Source: Massilia putida (GTDB taxonomy: Bacteria > Pseudomonadota > Gammaproteobacteria > Burkholderiales > Burkholderiaceae_D). Taken from it: DNA of 64,000 nucleotides. Positions 61,487 through 64,000 of the stretch are shown one piece after another; position 1 is the stretch's first letter; the number at the start of each line of letters is the position of its first letter. A program made the translations under genes and the position numbers. Where the stretch lies: NCBI RefSeq assembly GCF_001941825.1, contig NZ_CP019038.1, positions 620,001 to 684,000 of the forward strand. The letters run 5' to 3'. Below the pieces are notes generated by a model. The model was not told the DNA's origin. It did not search any database and worked only from the letters and a program-made list of their open reading frames with translations.

Positions 61487-62251
61487 ATGCTCGAACTGCT
61501 GGAAAAGACCGCAAAACATAATGGCCTCGTGCTGGCCTTCGCCCTCGTGGGCCTCGTGATGATCGTGTCGATGCAGCTGTCGCGCCGCGTCACGTTCGGC
61601 CGCGTGCACGGTTCCGCCATCGCCATCCTCATCGGCCTGGGCCTCGCCTACTGGGGCGGCATCCAGACGGGCGGCCAGAAAGGCCTCGCGGACGTGACGC
61701 TGTTCGCCGGCGTCGGCCTGATGGGCGGGGCCATGCTGCGCGACTTCGCCATCGTCGCCACCGCGTTCGAAGTGCAGGTCGTCGAAGCGAAGAAGGCGGG
61801 CCTCGTGGGCGTCGTCGCGCTGATGCTCGGCACGGTGCTGCCGTTCATCGTCGGCGCCTGCGTGGCGTGGGCGTTCGGCTACCGCGACGCCGTCAGCATC
61901 ACGACCATCGGCGCGGGTGCCGTCACCTACATCGTCGGTCCGGTGACGGGCGCCGCGATCGGTGCCAGTTCGGAGGTCATGGCGCTCTCCATCGCCACGG
62001 GCCTCGTCAAGGCGATCATGGTGATGGTCGGCACGCCGATGGCCGCGCGTTTCCTGCGCCTGTCCACGCCGCGCTCGGCGATGGTGTTCGGCGGTCTGGC
62101 GGGCACCGTCAGCGGCGTCTCGGCGGGCCTGGCCGCCACCGACCGCAGGCTCGTGCCGTACGGCGCCCTCGTCGCGACGTTCCACACGGGCCTCGGCTGC
62201 CTCCTCGGGCCGTCGCTGCTGTTCTTCACCACCCGCGCGCTGGTGGGCTGA
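61487..62251 (+). CDS. madM: malonate transporter subunit MadM
   Basis: 254 residues with about seven hydrophobic helices (for example LVLAFALVGLVMIVSMQLS and GLGLAYWGGIQTGGQKGLAD). It is the larger partner of MadL in malonate uptake. ATG 61487 follows GAAGAGG, 11 bases after the madL stop. Placed between mdcE and mdcG, so import and breakdown are expressed together. Confidence 0.93.
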   Translation: MLELLEKTAKHNGLVLAFALVGLVMIVSMQLSRRVTFGRVHGSAIAILIGLGLAYWGGIQTGGQKGLADVTLFAGVGLMGGAMLRDFAIVATAFEVQVVEAKKAGLVGVVALMLGTVLPFIVGACVAWAFGYRDAVSITTIGAGAVTYIVGPVTGAAIGASSEVMALSIATGLVKAIMVMVGTPMAARFLRLSTPRSAMVFGGLAGTVSGVSAGLAATDRRLVPYGALVATFHTGLGCLLGPSLLFFTTRALVG

Positions 62252-62252
62252 C

Positions 62253-62855
62253 ATGACGGCGCCCCGTCCGCACGACCTGCTGTTCGCGCTCCGCCCCGAC
62301 GCGTTCGCGGTCGACGGTGCGCGGCCGGACTGGCTGGATGCGCGGGCGCCGCTGGTCGTGCGGCGGGAGTCCACCGCAGCCGGCATCGTCCCCGTCGGCG
62401 CGCGCGGGCTGCAACGCAACGAGCGCTGCAAGGGCTATCTCACGCTCGACGCGGTCGCTTCCGTCATCACGCTGCGCATACTGGCGACACGCGCACACGG
62501 GGCCGACGGCGCCCTGCCCTGCATCGCCGCCCTGCGTGGACTGGCCCCGCGGCTCGACGCGCTCGATATCGAATGGGGCCCGGTGGGCGGCGCCGGCTAC
62601 TGGCTCGCCTGCGGCCTGCCGGTGCTGCGCGCGACGAGCGACCTCGATCTGCTCGTGCGCCTGCCGCGCCGTCCCGCGGCCGGCGTACTGAAGACATTGA
62701 CGGCGCTGCACGACGGCCAGCCATGCCGCATCGATATCCAGATCGACACCGGCGTGGGCGGCTTCGCGCTGGCGGAATTCGCGCGGGGCGGCCGCGTGCT
62801 GCTCAAGACGGACGCCGGCCCGCGCCTCGTCGACGATCCCTGGGAGGCCGCATGA
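62253..62855 (+). CDS. mdcG: malonate decarboxylase holo-ACP synthase (phosphoribosyl-dephospho-CoA transferase)
   Basis: 200 residues. Nucleotidyltransferase fold with RATSDLDLLVRLP; the catalytic acidic pair is Asp130 and Asp132. It attaches the MdcB product to the serine of MdcC. It starts one base after the madM stop codon and overlaps the mdcH ATG (ATGA at 62852), so the genes are coupled. Confidence 0.93.
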   Translation: MTAPRPHDLLFALRPDAFAVDGARPDWLDARAPLVVRRESTAAGIVPVGARGLQRNERCKGYLTLDAVASVITLRILATRAHGADGALPCIAALRGLAPRLDALDIEWGPVGGAGYWLACGLPVLRATSDLDLLVRLPRRPAAGVLKTLTALHDGQPCRIDIQIDTGVGGFALAEFARGGRVLLKTDAGPRLVDDPWEAA

Positions 62856-63778
62856 GCGTCCTGTTCACCTTCCCCGGCCAGGGGGCGCAAAAGCCCGGCA
62901 TGCTGCGCACGCTGCCGGCACATCCGGAGACGACACGCACGCTCGACGAGTCGGCCGAGGCGCTGGGGCGCGACGTCCTCGCGCTGGACAGCGCCGACGC
63001 GCTGCGCTCCACGGTTGCCCTGCAGCTGGCGCTGCTGGTCGCGGGCGTCGCGATGGCGCGTGTGCTGGCGGCGCATGGCGCGGTGCCGCGGATGGTGGCC
63101 GGTTTGTCGATCGGCGCGTGGCCGGCGGCCGTCATCGCCGGCGTGCTCGATCTTGCCGACGCCGTGCGCCTGGTCGAATTGCGGGCCCGGCTGATGGAGG
63201 ATGCCTACCCTTCCGGCTACGGCATGACGGCGGTCGGCGGCCTCACGCGCCGGCAGCTGGAACCGTTGCTCGCGCAAGTCCACAAGCCGGACACGCCTGT
63301 TTACCTGGCCAACCTGAACGCGCCGCGCCAACTCGTCGTCGCGGGCCGCGACACCGCGCTGGACGCCGTCGCCGCGCTCGCGCTGGCCAATGGCGCCACC
63401 CGGGCTGAACGCCTGGCCGTGCCGGTGCCGTCGCACTGCCCGCTGCTGGACGAGCAGGCACGCACGCTCGCCCGCGCCGCCGCGCGCGTGCAAAGCCGGC
63501 GTCCCCATATCACCTACATCAGCGGGAGCGCGGCCCGGGCATTATTCGACGGCGGGCGCATCGTCGCCGACCTCGCCGCGAACATGGCGCGCCCCGTGCT
63601 GTGGGCCGACACGCTGCGCCACGCCTGGGAACGGGGCGCCCGCGTGGCGCTGGAGATGCCCAGCGGGTCCGTGCTGACGCGGCTCGCGCAGGACGCGGAC
63701 TTCGGCGCCGGCATCGCGCTGTGCGCCGACGGCAACCGGCTCGACACGCTCGTGCAGGCCGCACGCGAGGGTCAGTAG
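62852..63778 (+). CDS. mdcH: malonyl-CoA:ACP transacylase of malonate decarboxylase
   Basis: 308 residues, FabD-like. The GQGAQ motif (residues 9-13) and GLSIG with the active-site Ser86 are present; the catalytic His is probably in PVPSHCPLL. It loads the carrier protein with malonyl for the first turnover. It is the last gene of the operon and overlaps the convergent alpha/beta hydrolase gene by seven bases. Confidence 0.94.
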   Translation: MSVLFTFPGQGAQKPGMLRTLPAHPETTRTLDESAEALGRDVLALDSADALRSTVALQLALLVAGVAMARVLAAHGAVPRMVAGLSIGAWPAAVIAGVLDLADAVRLVELRARLMEDAYPSGYGMTAVGGLTRRQLEPLLAQVHKPDTPVYLANLNAPRQLVVAGRDTALDAVAALALANGATRAERLAVPVPSHCPLLDEQARTLARAAARVQSRRPHITYISGSAARALFDGGRIVADLAANMARPVLWADTLRHAWERGARVALEMPSGSVLTRLAQDADFGAGIALCADGNRLDTLVQAAREGQ

Positions 63779-64000
63779 CCGGCGCAGTCCAGCGCCTCGT
63801 TGACGGCGTCGACGACGGCCTGCGGCTTGTCGGCCTGGATGATGTGGGCGGCGCCCGCGACCACGTGCAGGCTGGAGCGGATCGACAACGCGGCCATCTC
63901 CTTCTGGATCGCCAGGTTTTCCGCTTCCACCGCCTTGTTCAAGGCACTCTGCGGCTTGCCCGGCACGGCATACGGACTCACACCGCGCACGAGCACGACG
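63772..64000 (-). CDS. alpha/beta hydrolase, C-terminal part (5' cut by window edge)
   Basis: The frame is open to the end of the window, so only the last 75 residues are seen. The segment SSLHVVAGAAHIIQADKPQAV has the catalytic His context of alpha/beta-hydrolase-fold enzymes (a strand, then His followed by a helix that begins DKPQAV). The substrate is unknown. It converges on mdcH with a seven-base overlap. Confidence 0.7.
   Translation of the reverse strand, partial: VVLVRGVSPYAVPGKPQSALNKAVEAENLAIQKEMAALSIRSSLHVVAGAAHIIQADKPQAVVDAVNEALDCAGY

Overview
The window is about 64 kb of high-GC chromosome. It probably comes from a Massilia/Telluria-type member of the Oxalobacteraceae (Burkholderiales). 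The grounds are the codon usage, the PEP-CTERM genes (PrsT and a sorted protein), MSHA-type minor pilins, a TonB receptor, GH92/GH94 carbohydrate enzymes and a complete biotin-independent malonate decarboxylase operon. The genus is inferred from gene content. No rRNA, tRNA, CRISPR array, phage or insertion sequence was seen.

Layout. 1-4.7 kb: 3' part of an APC permease, WrbA and a PAS-GGDEF-EAL phosphodiesterase. 4.9-11.7 kb: a carbohydrate locus with a Gfo/Idh oxidoreductase, GPH-type sugar permease, GH94 phosphorylase (probably cellobionate phosphorylase) and LacI-type repressor. A strong promoter with a TAGCGCTA operator precedes the permease and a second operator lies next to the repressor gene. 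11.9-17.3 kb: disordered repeat protein, lipid kinase, TetR regulator, orphan amino-acid binding protein, MaoC hydratase and two UspA proteins behind an FNR/Anr-type box. 17.4-22.9 kb: a coupled operon DUF4331 - lipoprotein - TPR protein - HupE/UreJ membrane protein, then a YaiO-like outer-membrane protein. 23-32.7 kb: quinone reductase, hemerythrin-like protein, GNAT, secreted GH92 mannosidase, EamA exporter with Lrp regulator, KfrA-like protein, diguanylate cyclase and ECF41 sigma factor.

32.8-41.3 kb: TonB-dependent receptor, an MshQ/minor pilin module (five genes), a DUF817 membrane protein and a 53-codon membrane-protein gene on the opposite strand. 41.7-48 kb: SnoaL-like protein, PP2C-like phosphatase, divergent metR/metE and an FAD monooxygenase that converges on metE inside an 82-bp nested palindrome. 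48.3-53.5 kb: PrsT, a PEP-CTERM protein, a PAS-diguanylate cyclase and a histidine-kinase remnant. 53.4-56.3 kb: LysR regulator, NAD-dependent epimerase and MdcR. 56.5-63.8 kb: mdcABCDE-madLM-mdcGH for malonate uptake, activation and decarboxylation. The window ends in an alpha/beta hydrolase.

The best defined regulatory unit is the cellobionate-type locus. The least understood multi-gene unit is the DUF4331-HupE operon. Three c-di-GMP proteins (one EAL, two GGDEF) are scattered near surface functions (pili, PEP-CTERM), which fits a surface-attached lifestyle.
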